36,910 nt of DNA, taken from a virus. The notes beneath the pieces were generated by a model, which had not been told where the DNA came from, did not search any database, and saw nothing but the letters and a program-made list of their open reading frames with translations. Positions 1-9,392 of this stretch are shown in pieces. The stretch is taken from positions 1 to 36,910 of the IMG/VR virus record IMGVR_UViG_3300009129_000044. One strand, 5' to 3'. A program made the position numbers and the translations under genes. How positions within the stretch are numbered: the stretch's first letter is position 1; every line of letters begins with the position of its first letter.

Positions 1-1
1 G

Positions 2-3000
2 AGGGTTTCGGACGATCAAACCGAACTTGAATATGTTGATATTTCCGATACAGGTATAACAGGTGCGTTTAACATTGGCGCGGGGAGCGGGGTCGTTAGT
101 GGTGTAGTTGATCAGGACGCGTACTTTAAGTCTCTTGTCGGCGGTACGAATGTTACGCTTTCCTCTGACGACAGTACGATTACTATTAATGCTGCTGGTG
201 GCGGAGGGGGAGATAGTTCAGGCTGTTGCAATACGATAAAAATAAGAAAGAATGATGCTGATGTTCCGACTTCAGAAATGGCTCGTGAAGTTATTTCAAA
301 TTTATATTTTGGTTATGCCCAAGCAGGAGGCTATCCCTATTCTTATTATTACGCTAGTCTTGATAAGATCACCGATGGGGACTCAAATACTTATTGGCAG
401 CCATTCGAAGGACATAATACATATTCATCTCAATGGGGCAAGAATGTTCAAGCTTATATTAATTTTAACACAGATATTTATATTAATTCTATTGAATGGG
501 AAGGAGATCCTTGGTATGGTAAAGTTCAAAAAATACAATCTTCTTCAGGTACTCTCTGGCAAAGATCAAGTAACAATCAATATGGAGTCACTCCTTTTAC
601 TACTGATGATATAAATCAGTCTAGTACAAGCGCACTAGTTGGCAAAGCTTATCAAATCAAACAGGGCTGGAGCACAATAACTACCGATCCTAATGCAGTT
701 CCTTCCTATGATTTTTCTAATTTACCAGCAGGTGGAAAACTTAATCAAATTTATTGGAGCAACCCCTATTCACAAACAAACAATAATGCCGGAATGCCTT
801 TTGTATCCTTGGTTGGAAATGGAAGACAAGGTAGATATCCAACAATTAAAAACATTAAGTTGGCTTATGCTCTTACGGACCCTTCTGTTCCTAATTATAT
901 AGTTCAACGCCCTTTTGCTGGCGGAATTTCTGCTAGTACAAATGCGACTATATATTTACAAAGAGGGCAATCTTATACTTTTGAAGTTGAGTCGGCTGGT
1001 AACCCGTTTTATATAAAGACTGCTAATGTCGGAGGCACCTCCGATTTATTTAGTGCGGGAGTCACTAACAATGGCGTGGGGGATGGCGATTTAACTTTTC
1101 AGGTTCCATATGATGCGCCCGAAACTCTATATTATGTCAGCTCTAATGTTCCCACATTAAGCGGGATGATTAAGATATTAGCTGCTGACGGTGGTTCATT
1201 TTCCAGTTCCGGCGTGACTGATGTTTCTAATGTTGGGGCTGGAAGCGGTGTGGCTAGCGGGGTTGTAGATAATACCGGGTATTTTAAATCCTTGATCGGT
1301 GGTACGAATCTTGAGATTCTTGGTGACGAAAATAGTCTTACTCTTAATGTAACTGGAATTTCTGCCGGAGGGGGCGCCGCTGGCGAGGGAGGTATCGGCT
1401 CCAAAGCTGAATTTGCAAATTGTAACTTTACCGGCCAGTTACCTGATTTTATTTATCAACAAGATAATGCTGGTGTAGAATATGCCCTTAGTTTATCTGT
1501 AATTAGTACTGCTGTATTCAGGTATGAATGTAACACCGCAGGGACAAATCGCATTTTAAGCTTTGGAAACAATACTTCTGGTGGCCCTATGAGTAACCCC
1601 GGAACTTGGACCTTGGGGGGTAATAGTCCGGGGCCTGTTTCTATCCAATGGTATATAGATAATGATCAAGCTCTTTACCTTGGTGGCGGCAGCAGCGCTG
1701 GGGGAGGAGCTGGACTTAATACAGGAGTTTTGAACAGAAGTAATTTCGGAAGTATTATTCCCGATCAAATATTACTTACGAGCACCCATCCAAGTGCTCT
1801 GGATAACGAAGTGGACATAGCTTACTTTCATCGCATAAATGATGATCAAATTATGTACCAAATGTGGACAGACGGCCAAGGCGCCGACAGTTATTATTTA
1901 TGGTTCGCAAATGATGTTTCAGGAACCAATCCCGTGATCTCCGGTCCATCCTACTACGAATTTTTTCCCGGAGATTCCAATCTGCAGGATGTTATTGATA
2001 ATGGTCATGCAATTTATCTTGGCGGTGGTTCTAGTTCGAGTAGCTCTACTAGTGGAATTACCGGAGTTGAGAGTCTTGGTGCAGGGTCTGCGTTAGCGAG
2101 TGGAATTTCAGAGAGTGACCTGATGCTTAAATCTTTAGTTGGAGGGGCTAACATTACGCTTTCTTCTGACGATAGTACGATTACAATTAATGCCGCTGGT
2201 GGATCCAGTTCTTCAGGTTCCTCAACTTTGTCATACGAAACCAAAACATTAAGTGCGGATTTTTCACATAACACCCCACCATATGCCGCAGAATTAACGG
2301 GGCTGGCATTCGACAATCTTGAATCAGGTAAGGATTATCTAGTTAGTGCTTATTTTAGACTCGAAACTGAAAATTCTGCAAATGATTTTGTTCAGGCGCA
2401 GGTTAACCATGGAAACGATTTGTTGTTCAAATTTCCACTCCATGCTGACGGGGCACGGGCTTGGGGAACACCGGCGGCCAGTAAATTCATTACGGCTACT
2501 GGAGATCTTACTGTGTGGGGCGGTTCCCTTGACGGGAATAGTAAAATCTTAGCAGGATCATATTTACAAGTAGCGGATTTAGGAGCTGGTGGAGGAAGTT
2601 CCAGTAGCTCAAGCTGTTCTGGCTCCGGAGGTGCAGGGTCCAATCCATTCGTTACGGGAGCGAGTGATTTTTACACCTTTCTTCCGGATCAGCTTATTCT
2701 GAATAATAATGGCGGTAGTCCCGTGGTTTACGGGCTTGATACAATAGGTGCTAATTGGATCTATTATCTCTTCGACGAGAAGTATCTTAAATTTAATCAG
2801 AATGCTGAGGGCACATTCGACTCAAATGGCTGGAGTTCCCACACTCCTGATCTTAGTCTATCTGGCTTTATAGATAGTGGCCGAGCTGTTTATTTTGGCG
2901 GATGTGGTTCTTCTGCTGGCGGAGGAAGTGCTGCTTCTTCTTCCGCCACCACTGAATGCAGTGGTGGTGCATTCTCGAATCAAGATATAAAAGGAGCTTT

Positions 3001-5689
3001 TGCCGGAGATTTTACTTTACCAGACGCGATTGTCGTGCCAATAACAAGAGGTGGCGGTGATCAGCTTAGAATATTTCATCTTAATGGTTTTTATGGTGGA
3101 ACTATTAGCAATCCCACCAACATTCAATATGAATGGATAATTGGCGACGAAGAAAGATACACTTTACAATTCGAGAATGATATAGGTGGAACTTTTGTGT
3201 TATTTTATTCATTAGACTCTGGAGGATCACCATCATCAACCACATCGGTTCAGTGGTCAGAAATTCAATCCGTTATAAATGATGAGCCCACCTTAAAAGA
3301 ATTTATTGACGACAATAAGGCGATTTATTATGGCGGATGCGGTTCTTCAAGTGGTAGTTCTTCTTCAAGTGGTGGTTCTTCTTCAGTAATTTTACCATCC
3401 GGATCAATTTTGCAAAAAGTCCACGATGATTTTGGAGCAATGGCAGATGTGGCCGGAGTCGGAACTGAATTGTGCTCATTGGACATTACCCCAAAAGCAA
3501 GTGACTCGATTTTAGTTTGTACATTCAACTGCTTATATTCGGAAGATATAAATTCCGCACAACAAGGTAGATTTCATAAGGATGGAGCTGTTTTTGGGGG
3601 TTTTTGGTATAACTTATCGTCAGATAACTATGCTCGCACAACCTCAACCTTGATTGCAGAAACAACTGCTGATGATTTAAATACCAAGGCAATTTCAATG
3701 AGGATTACCTATGATAATTTAAGTCGCGTAGATTATAGCAGTATCTATATGACGATTGAAGAAATTGCTCAATCCGATTATGAGTTGGCAGGTGGTTCTT
3801 CAAGTAATGGTTCTTCTCTTTATCAAACATATTTAGATAAAAACAGTAAGATCGAGGTAGATAGATTAACCAATAGCCCTGTAGGGCCAAATAGCTATCT
3901 AACTTTATTTGATTATAATTCCGATAAACCTATATACATATACGGCGGAACTTATCAAAATTCTTTTTCTTGGAATCCAGAAATAACAATCGATGGAGTT
4001 ATTGTATCAGATGACGAAGGTTTGATTGTTGGGCAAGACCAAGGCGATGATGATATATCTATTGTTCACATACCGCCACTTTATGCAACGGGTCAAGTAT
4101 TTATCAGAATGTTTAATGATTCTGCGACTACCCAAGAAGTCGGCGGTTATGTAACTTATTCTACTGGAAATGATATTCAGACTATAGATGCTCAGGGCGG
4201 CGGCTCTTCTTCGGCATCTTCTTCAAGTGGTGGTGTGGGTCTTAGTGAGGAAGTTCTTGCGAGAAGTAATTTTGGTAGCACGATTCCCGATGCAATCCAG
4301 CTGGATCCGGGTGACGAAGAGCCCGTTACCTTTGTGTTTAGACATATTGGCGATGGTGCAATGCAGTTTTATGATGTCAGGGGGAATGAGACAAGAATTC
4401 GTTTTAACAACGATCTCACAGGAACCAAGCTTGATGACAACACTGCATATGAACGTTACCAAGGAGACGTTACTCTACAAGACATTATTGATAACGGTCA
4501 TGCAATTTATTATGGTGGCTCTTCTTCTGCTGGCGGAGGCGGAGGCGGTGGTTCTTCTGATTTTACTGGCCTTTCCGACACTCCTAATTCTTATGATTCA
4601 GGAAAATATTTACAGTCTAGCACGACTGGTTTGGACTGGGTCGATGCTCCTACCGGAGGTCTTGTTAACTGGACTGAAACAAATGGTCATATATTACCAA
4701 ACATAACCGAATCATATGACATCGGATCGGCAGATTATAAGGTTCGCCATCTATTTCTTTCCGATAGTTCCCTTAAGTTTGTAGATGCTAGTGATAACAT
4801 TACATCCATTAACAGCTCTAGCTTTACAATTACTGGGCTATCTGATACTTTTAATAGCTATGATGACTGTAGCGGAAAATACCTACGGGTAAATAAAAAC
4901 GAGGATGGCGTTGAGTTCACTCCTCTTGATTTGGGCGATAGCGATCTTGATTTTACAGTTGACTCCACTAATGTTCAATTTATAGAAAAACGATTAAATA
5001 CTAACATAAAAAGTGATCAAACTATTTCTGACTTTACTTTTCCAAATTTAATTGTTGGGAAAACCTACAGAGTATCCGCAACCTTGAGTTTTTATTCAGA
5101 GAGCGAAACCAATTTAGTACAAGCTGAAATTTATAACGGGGCTAATAAGTTAGTAACTCTATCAAATAAAGGAAGATCAACTACTGCTAGCGCAAGCATG
5201 CTTTTTATCGCCGCTCATGATACCGTTACGGTTGAGGGGAAAAACTTAAGCACTATTGATTATATACTTGGAGATCCCACTATTAGCATCGTACAATTAG
5301 AACTTCCTCCGTCTGCTATTGTTAGTGTTGATAGCCAACCTATTAATCCCGGCGTTCCTCCTGCCTCTGGCATATTTACCATTGGAGATGTTAACGTACA
5401 TGCTAGCATCAATGACTTCCAAAATCACTCTAATGAACTTTCTGGTATCTCAGACGGTATTTTTGCTGGAAACATTATTCAAGCCGCAAACATTAATTCA
5501 ACAATTAATATTCAAGATATCACTACTGAAAATACATTTGAAGATATAGACGGCAATCTAACCTCTTTTGGTGTAATTAATATTGCTGACATGAAAGTAA
5601 ATACTATAATAAGACACACCGGTGATCAAGACTTGAGCAATCAGGCTCCATTTAACGATCATTCTCTTTCTCTTACAGGCATTGTTTAA
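2..5689 (+). CDS. Giant modular tail fibre / adhesin protein (5' end outside window)
   Basis: The frame is open from base 2 with no start, so this is the C-terminal part (about 1,895 residues) of a longer protein. It is a string of small domains joined by Gly/Ser linkers, which is typical of phage fibres. Visible parts are three copies of a ~50-residue module ending in STITINAAGG or similar; five copies of a ~90-residue module ending in a D(N/S)GxAIY(L/Y/F)GG-type motif; two jelly-roll-like modules (about 2224-2600 and 4981-5310); a cupredoxin-like module (about 893-1186); and near 4681-4790 a stretch with YDIGS, VRHLFLSDSSLKF, common in phage structural proteins. Poly-Ser and poly-Gly linkers separate the modules. 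No catalytic motif was recognised. The likely role is host-surface contact, with the next gene encoding a companion virion protein. That it is structural is fairly certain; the exact position in the particle is inferred. Confidence 0.85.
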   Translation, partial: RVSDDQTELEYVDISDTGITGAFNIGAGSGVVSGVVDQDAYFKSLVGGTNVTLSSDDSTITINAAGGGGGDSSGCCNTIKIRKNDADVPTSEMAREVISNLYFGYAQAGGYPYSYYYASLDKITDGDSNTYWQPFEGHNTYSSQWGKNVQAYINFNTDIYINSIEWEGDPWYGKVQKIQSSSGTLWQRSSNNQYGVTPFTTDDINQSSTSALVGKAYQIKQGWSTITTDPNAVPSYDFSNLPAGGKLNQIYWSNPYSQTNNNAGMPFVSLVGNGRQGRYPTIKNIKLAYALTDPSVPNYIVQRPFAGGISASTNATIYLQRGQSYTFEVESAGNPFYIKTANVGGTSDLFSAGVTNNGVGDGDLTFQVPYDAPETLYYVSSNVPTLSGMIKILAADGGSFSSSGVTDVSNVGAGSGVASGVVDNTGYFKSLIGGTNLEILGDENSLTLNVTGISAGGGAAGEGGIGSKAEFANCNFTGQLPDFIYQQDNAGVEYALSLSVISTAVFRYECNTAGTNRILSFGNNTSGGPMSNPGTWTLGGNSPGPVSIQWYIDNDQALYLGGGSSAGGGAGLNTGVLNRSNFGSIIPDQILLTSTHPSALDNEVDIAYFHRINDDQIMYQMWTDGQGADSYYLWFANDVSGTNPVISGPSYYEFFPGDSNLQDVIDNGHAIYLGGGSSSSSSTSGITGVESLGAGSALASGISESDLMLKSLVGGANITLSSDDSTITINAAGGSSSSGSSTLSYETKTLSADFSHNTPPYAAELTGLAFDNLESGKDYLVSAYFRLETENSANDFVQAQVNHGNDLLFKFPLHADGARAWGTPAASKFITATGDLTVWGGSLDGNSKILAGSYLQVADLGAGGGSSSSSSCSGSGGAGSNPFVTGASDFYTFLPDQLILNNNGGSPVVYGLDTIGANWIYYLFDEKYLKFNQNAEGTFDSNGWSSHTPDLSLSGFIDSGRAVYFGGCGSSAGGGSAASSSATTECSGGAFSNQDIKGAFAGDFTLPDAIVVPITRGGGDQLRIFHLNGFYGGTISNPTNIQYEWIIGDEERYTLQFENDIGGTFVLFYSLDSGGSPSSTTSVQWSEIQSVINDEPTLKEFIDDNKAIYYGGCGSSSGSSSSSGGSSSVILPSGSILQKVHDDFGAMADVAGVGTELCSLDITPKASDSILVCTFNCLYSEDINSAQQGRFHKDGAVFGGFWYNLSSDNYARTTSTLIAETTADDLNTKAISMRITYDNLSRVDYSSIYMTIEEIAQSDYELAGGSSSNGSSLYQTYLDKNSKIEVDRLTNSPVGPNSYLTLFDYNSDKPIYIYGGTYQNSFSWNPEITIDGVIVSDDEGLIVGQDQGDDDISIVHIPPLYATGQVFIRMFNDSATTQEVGGYVTYSTGNDIQTIDAQGGGSSSASSSSGGVGLSEEVLARSNFGSTIPDAIQLDPGDEEPVTFVFRHIGDGAMQFYDVRGNETRIRFNNDLTGTKLDDNTAYERYQGDVTLQDIIDNGHAIYYGGSSSAGGGGGGGSSDFTGLSDTPNSYDSGKYLQSSTTGLDWVDAPTGGLVNWTETNGHILPNITESYDIGSADYKVRHLFLSDSSLKFVDASDNITSINSSSFTITGLSDTFNSYDDCSGKYLRVNKNEDGVEFTPLDLGDSDLDFTVDSTNVQFIEKRLNTNIKSDQTISDFTFPNLIVGKTYRVSATLSFYSESETNLVQAEIYNGANKLVTLSNKGRSTTASASMLFIAAHDTVTVEGKNLSTIDYILGDPTISIVQLELPPSAIVSVDSQPINPGVPPASGIFTIGDVNVHASINDFQNHSNELSGISDGIFAGNIIQAANINSTINIQDITTENTFEDIDGNLTSFGVINIADMKVNTIIRHTGDQDLSNQAPFNDHSLSLTGIV
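53..2220 (+). repeat. Three copies of a ~50-residue 'GAGSG...STITINA' module
   Basis: Copies lie at about 53-208, 1211-1376 and 2054-2220. Each reads G(I/V)T(G/D)..., then GAGS(G/A), ASG or VSG, a (F/L)KSL(V/I)GG(T/A)N segment and a strand ending in TITINA or LTLNV. Copies 1 and 3 are close in DNA too: 155-201 and 2156-2202 differ at 4 of 47 bases. Each copy is followed by a Gly/Ser linker, so the linker looks like the joint at which modules were added. Confidence 0.85.
1402..4530 (+). repeat. Five copies of a ~90-residue module ending in AIY(L/Y/F)GG
   Basis: Approximate copies: 1402-1690, 1730-2035, 2641-2910, 2950-3345 and 4246-4530. Shared features are an opening phrase with (F/L)PD(Q/A)I (for example SIIPDQILL, STIPDAIQL, FTLPDAIVV), a central strand with YxxxF.N, and a closing phrase such as VIDNGHAIYLGG, FIDSGRAVYFGG or FIDDNKAIYYGG followed by Ser/Gly. 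Copies 2 and 5 are the most alike, including at the DNA level around 1736-1770 and 4261-4297. The module family was not identified. Confidence 0.8.
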
Positions 5690-5703
5690 AAGGATAAAAT
5701 ATT

Positions 5704-7998
5704 ATGGCAACTACATTTAATAGATCGATTAACGAAGACTTTGGGGGCATGCTTGGATTAGCAAGAAACATAGACGGCGGCGACACAGTTAAGATAATGT
5801 CCAGAATGTCTGCCCTAGGCTCTGACCATGCAGCTGTTCAGAATTATGATCGGCTTAATATGGATCTGACTAAGTCATATGCTACCAAAAATTCCACTCA
5901 TCTTGCTGCTGGCGGAGATGCTCAACATTTATATTTATCTTGGGACGAGAGATATACGCTTAATGAAAATTCTGATCGTGGTCCATTTGATCGATATGTT
6001 TGGGCCGGTCAGTTTCAGAAAAAAGCCGGTTCTCAGGGTACGGTATTTACTCATTCGGAAATTGACGGCACTCAGACGGATGGCATGATGCTTATTCCCA
6101 GCCCTTATGCGGATTTTGTTCCCGGCTCACATCAATATTGGGGCTCTGCAAATTTTGAATCCATCAGACTAAAAATAAAGAGCAATCTTGCCGGAGGAAT
6201 ACCTGCAAATAAATTTGTTCCGCTTTTTGGATATACATATACTTGTGCCGGGCAGCCCCAAGTAATAAACAATAGTGCAGGAACGGCATATCGAAGTGAT
6301 GTTGTTTTTCGATATAAGAATGGAGCTAACACCAGCAACGGAGCGAACACTACTCAAAATGGCTATCGATTGGATGGAGCCACACCAAATGCTCTTGCTT
6401 CAGACGCTAACAATTTAGATCAATGGTCAAACGTTATGTCCAATGCATATCAAAATTGGCATGATTATGCAAGAAATACCACTGTTTGGTTTTTATATGC
6501 ACATGATGGGGCTGGAAAAGGAATGATTGTTATGTGTGCCGGAGAAGGTGCTGCTAGCCAACATTTTGAGTCTTCAAGGCTTGATGGTTATAATCGATAT
6601 CGTCCGCATAATGGATATTTTGGAGACAAAAACGGATATTTGGATTTTCAACAACCATGGTATCTTGATGATTGGTTAAATGGAGCAAGTCCAAAAACCC
6701 TACAGCAATTATGGGACTACTGGAGCGTTGGTGGTGCGGGGCGTGAAACTTTTAGCGAGGATGATCGTCGAAAAGCTTCCAGCATAAGACATATGTATCT
6801 ACATTGGCGAGATATGAATGATGATAGTATAGGTGGTTATCATAATAATGTTGATACCACTTGGAATACCATGCTCGCGAGAGGCTGGGGCCAAGGCGAC
6901 GGCTTTCATCAATATCGCTGGGAAGCAAATCAATGGGCGTACAGCCATTATGGAGACGGCAACCGTCCAAATAGCTCACATTTTGGCGCGTTTAATTGGA
7001 CACCCTTTCAAATAATAGCATTTGGAGATGCCGGAGCAAATTCCAAACTTGAAAATTCTGAAGAAATTATAATTAATGCAAATACGATTGGCATTGGCAA
7101 TACTCACAATTACCATCGAGATTTAGGCATACAAAGCGATAATCTTCGGAGTGGCACATCCCGCGCCCGCCACCTTGCGGCAAGACAAATACTATATACT
7201 GGTAAGATTTTAAATTTCAATTTTAGGGATGTTCCGGGCCAGATGTGGCATGATCGCTATAGGCTTTATGACCAGAACAACGATAGTTATATTGCCGACC
7301 AGACTTTTGGCAAAGGGCCCTACGCTTTAGTATTACGACCCACCCATGAGGATAAGATGCAAGTAGAATCAGTCTCGTATTCAAATTATACAAATAATGA
7401 TACTCCTGAGGTAATAGGTGGAGATACCACTTTGGATGATACCTATAGATCTTCTTCCTCTACGTCTTATCTTTTTGGTGGAGATGGTGCGTCCTATGAT
7501 CCCTTGGATGCCGCCAAGTCAGACCCAGCTAAAATTATTGATAATGCATCAGCTTGGACGGATAAGGCCAATCTAATTGACCAAGATTTAAGCAGCAGGG
7601 CGCAGTTAGACGCAGAGGGTCACGAAAATGCTCTGTATATAGAGTTGAGCGGGACGGATGCAACTCTCTCGGAGGCTGAGAGTAGTTATGATGTTACCTC
7701 TATGGGTATTACGGTCAGGGGCATCACCTTGTCCGCAATTGATTATCACAAATTAAGGTTTGCGATAGTTGATGGAACTGATATTTCCACGCAAACTACT
7801 TATTTTACAACTATTACAAGCGCTCAGGTGGAGCATCAAGACAGACTTGACATTGGAGACATACCAATTAGCAACACTACAATATCTCCAGTTGGAGACG
7901 GGGCTTATCATATTCAATTCCAAACTACCCTTCCAGATAATTACACTTATGATGTGATTAAAAATGCTTATCTTAAAGTCTGGACGGAAGTGTCGTAA
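5704..7998 (+). CDS. Large virion-associated protein, family not recognised
   Basis: 764 residues starting with ATG 14 bases after the fibre gene; an AAGGA stretch about 10 bases upstream can serve as a ribosome binding site. There is no signal peptide and no membrane segment. The protein is rich in Trp, Tyr, His and Asn (for example QNWHDYARNTTVWFLYAHD, RWEANQWAYSHYG), which is often seen in beta-rich carbohydrate-binding or tail proteins. The last ~180 residues, after a Ser-rich stretch (SSSSTSYLFGG), look like a separate beta domain. No catalytic signature was found. Its position behind the fibre gene makes a tail, baseplate or receptor-binding role likely, but this is inference from context. 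Confidence 0.75.
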   Translation: MATTFNRSINEDFGGMLGLARNIDGGDTVKIMSRMSALGSDHAAVQNYDRLNMDLTKSYATKNSTHLAAGGDAQHLYLSWDERYTLNENSDRGPFDRYVWAGQFQKKAGSQGTVFTHSEIDGTQTDGMMLIPSPYADFVPGSHQYWGSANFESIRLKIKSNLAGGIPANKFVPLFGYTYTCAGQPQVINNSAGTAYRSDVVFRYKNGANTSNGANTTQNGYRLDGATPNALASDANNLDQWSNVMSNAYQNWHDYARNTTVWFLYAHDGAGKGMIVMCAGEGAASQHFESSRLDGYNRYRPHNGYFGDKNGYLDFQQPWYLDDWLNGASPKTLQQLWDYWSVGGAGRETFSEDDRRKASSIRHMYLHWRDMNDDSIGGYHNNVDTTWNTMLARGWGQGDGFHQYRWEANQWAYSHYGDGNRPNSSHFGAFNWTPFQIIAFGDAGANSKLENSEEIIINANTIGIGNTHNYHRDLGIQSDNLRSGTSRARHLAARQILYTGKILNFNFRDVPGQMWHDRYRLYDQNNDSYIADQTFGKGPYALVLRPTHEDKMQVESVSYSNYTNNDTPEVIGGDTTLDDTYRSSSSTSYLFGGDGASYDPLDAAKSDPAKIIDNASAWTDKANLIDQDLSSRAQLDAEGHENALYIELSGTDATLSEAESSYDVTSMGITVRGITLSAIDYHKLRFAIVDGTDISTQTTYFTTITSAQVEHQDRLDIGDIPISNTTISPVGDGAYHIQFQTTLPDNYTYDVIKNAYLKVWTEVS

Positions 7999-8020
7999 CT
8001 TTTATAAGTTAGCCTTTTAA

Positions 8021-8034
8021 GTGTACTATATAGT
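8021..8034 (+). promoter_or_regulatory. GTGTAnnAT-type promoter box before the 49-residue gene
   Basis: GTGTACTAT lies at 8021-8029 and the ATG is at 8035, so transcription would begin at or next to the start codon. Only a weak -35 (TTTATA at 8001-8006) is present. The same box recurs upstream of several other genes in this window. Confidence 0.5.
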
Positions 8035-8184
8035 ATGCCACTACCAATCAAGAAAAAAGACGAAAAACGAGGTAAGTTTATTTCTCGTTGCATGAGTGAC
8101 CCTATCGTTCGTAAGGAATTTCCCGATGGAAAACAACGAGCGGCAGTTTGTTACAGTCGATACGATAAAAAGGTTAAGAAATGA
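8035..8184 (+). CDS. Small conserved phage protein with FISRCMSD...EFPD...AVCYS signature
   Basis: 49 residues. The sequence runs MPLPIKKKDEKRGKFISRCM, then SDPIVRKEFPDGKQRAAVCY. This Cys-containing short block is familiar from many tailed phages, alone or fused to head-maturation or other structural proteins; its function is not established as far as I know. The start is ATG at 8035 directly after a promoter-like box, and the stop overlaps the next gene in an ATGA. Two Cys residues (in SRCMS and AVCYS) could pair or bind metal. The gene is too short for most ORF cut-offs and easily missed. Confidence 0.75.
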   Translation: MPLPIKKKDEKRGKFISRCMSDPIVRKEFPDGKQRAAVCYSRYDKKVKK

Positions 8185-9392
8185 AATACGCCATCTTGCT
8201 TTCCGCGCTGAGCATCTCATTTGTCTCGGCATATTTTAGCATTATAGGGCTCACAGCTATGTTTCCCGCCGCTTTCTGGTCAATTGTGATCATGGGTACG
8301 GTTTTGGAGATTGCCAAGCTTGTATCGGCTAGTTGGCTGCATCATAACTGGCGCATTGCCCCTCGTAGTTTAAAGATTTATCTGACTACAGCTGTTGTGG
8401 TATTGATATTCGTTACCAGTATGGGAATCTTTGGCTTCTTGAGCAAGTCCTATATTACTCATCAAACCGTAGCTGAAGAAACTAAAATTGTTTTATCTCA
8501 ACTTGATGATAAAATTATCCGCGAAAAAGAATATATAGAAAGACAAGATGAATACTTAAAAGATTTAGCCCAACAAAAAACTACCTCTTCTACTGATGCG
8601 GTATACAATATAGAGCTTGAACAAAAGAAAATAGATGATTTACGTTCTTCTCTTGATAAAAACTTAAAGATAGATACTGATGAAATTAATAGATTAAATT
8701 CTAGAATTTCTGTGCTTGACGCTGAAGTTGCAGCGCTAAATGCCAAGCCCGGAGGTTTATTCACTAGTAAAAAGAAAAAACTTGAAGAGCTCGCTACTAA
8801 ACAAAACCCAGAAAGGGATGCGATAAAATCCAAATTGACATCTGCCGAATCCCGCATCTCCAAAGCTCGAGAGAGCACTGCCGCTCAAGTCAATAAGATT
8901 CGAGCGAAAATTGACGAGCGTCAAAATGCTTCGGGAAACAAAGAAGATTTATCTGGAAAAAAAGAAGAGCATAATGCAAATATTAAAGCCGCTCATACCA
9001 AGATAGAAAATATGGAAGCTGAAAAGTTCAAGCATAAGAACGCACAAGTTGAAATAGATGCTGAGGTTGGCCCCGTTAAGTATGTAGCTGAGTTACTTGA
9101 GGATTTGGGGGCGCAAAGTATTGCGCTAGCAGAAGCTATTAGAATAATAATTGTTATATTAATATTTGTATTTGACCCTCTTGCGGTGGCGATGTTATTA
9201 GCTGCCAACATGAGCTTCCAGATGGCAACGGCATCACCTTATGATAAACTTTCCGTTCAAATCGGAGGTAAAAAAAAGAACCAGTCAAATCCCAAACCTG
9301 ATATTGATGAAGAATCGAGCGACTTAACCGAGAAACCAACGCTTCCGGGTGACCCAAAAGGTGATATTACCAACATAAAGATCTTAAAATGA
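8181..9392 (+). CDS. Phage membrane protein with long coiled coil
   Basis: 403 residues. Three hydrophobic segments lie in the first ~95 residues (ILLSALSISFVSAYF, FWSIVIMGTVLEIAKLV, LTTAVVVLIFVTSMGIFGFL). A charged coiled-coil region of about 200 residues rich in Lys, Glu and Asp follows. A further hydrophobic segment near residues 320-345 (IRIIIVILIFVFDPLAVAMLLAA) precedes a polar tail. The layout, especially the AELLEDLG...FDPLAVAMLL part, resembles coiled-coil membrane proteins encoded near structural genes in marine tailed phages. The gene overlaps the previous gene by 4 bases and the next by 4, so the three are co-translated. A role at the host inner membrane (lysis, DNA entry or exclusion) is possible but unproven. 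Confidence 0.75.
   Translation: MKYAILLSALSISFVSAYFSIIGLTAMFPAAFWSIVIMGTVLEIAKLVSASWLHHNWRIAPRSLKIYLTTAVVVLIFVTSMGIFGFLSKSYITHQTVAEETKIVLSQLDDKIIREKEYIERQDEYLKDLAQQKTTSSTDAVYNIELEQKKIDDLRSSLDKNLKIDTDEINRLNSRISVLDAEVAALNAKPGGLFTSKKKKLEELATKQNPERDAIKSKLTSAESRISKARESTAAQVNKIRAKIDERQNASGNKEDLSGKKEEHNANIKAAHTKIENMEAEKFKHKNAQVEIDAEVGPVKYVAELLEDLGAQSIALAEAIRIIIVILIFVFDPLAVAMLLAANMSFQMATASPYDKLSVQIGGKKKNQSNPKPDIDEESSDLTEKPTLPGDPKGDITNIKILK

Noticed and set aside
4188-4706. 172-codon + strand frame
   Set aside because: It overlaps the fibre gene in another frame, is Leu/Val-rich and has no motif. It is an out-of-frame shadow of a well-supported coding region.
8498-8878. 126-codon minus-strand frame
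   Set aside because: Ser/Phe/Leu-rich sequence opposite the coiled-coil gene; typical antisense shadow of a Lys/Glu-rich region.
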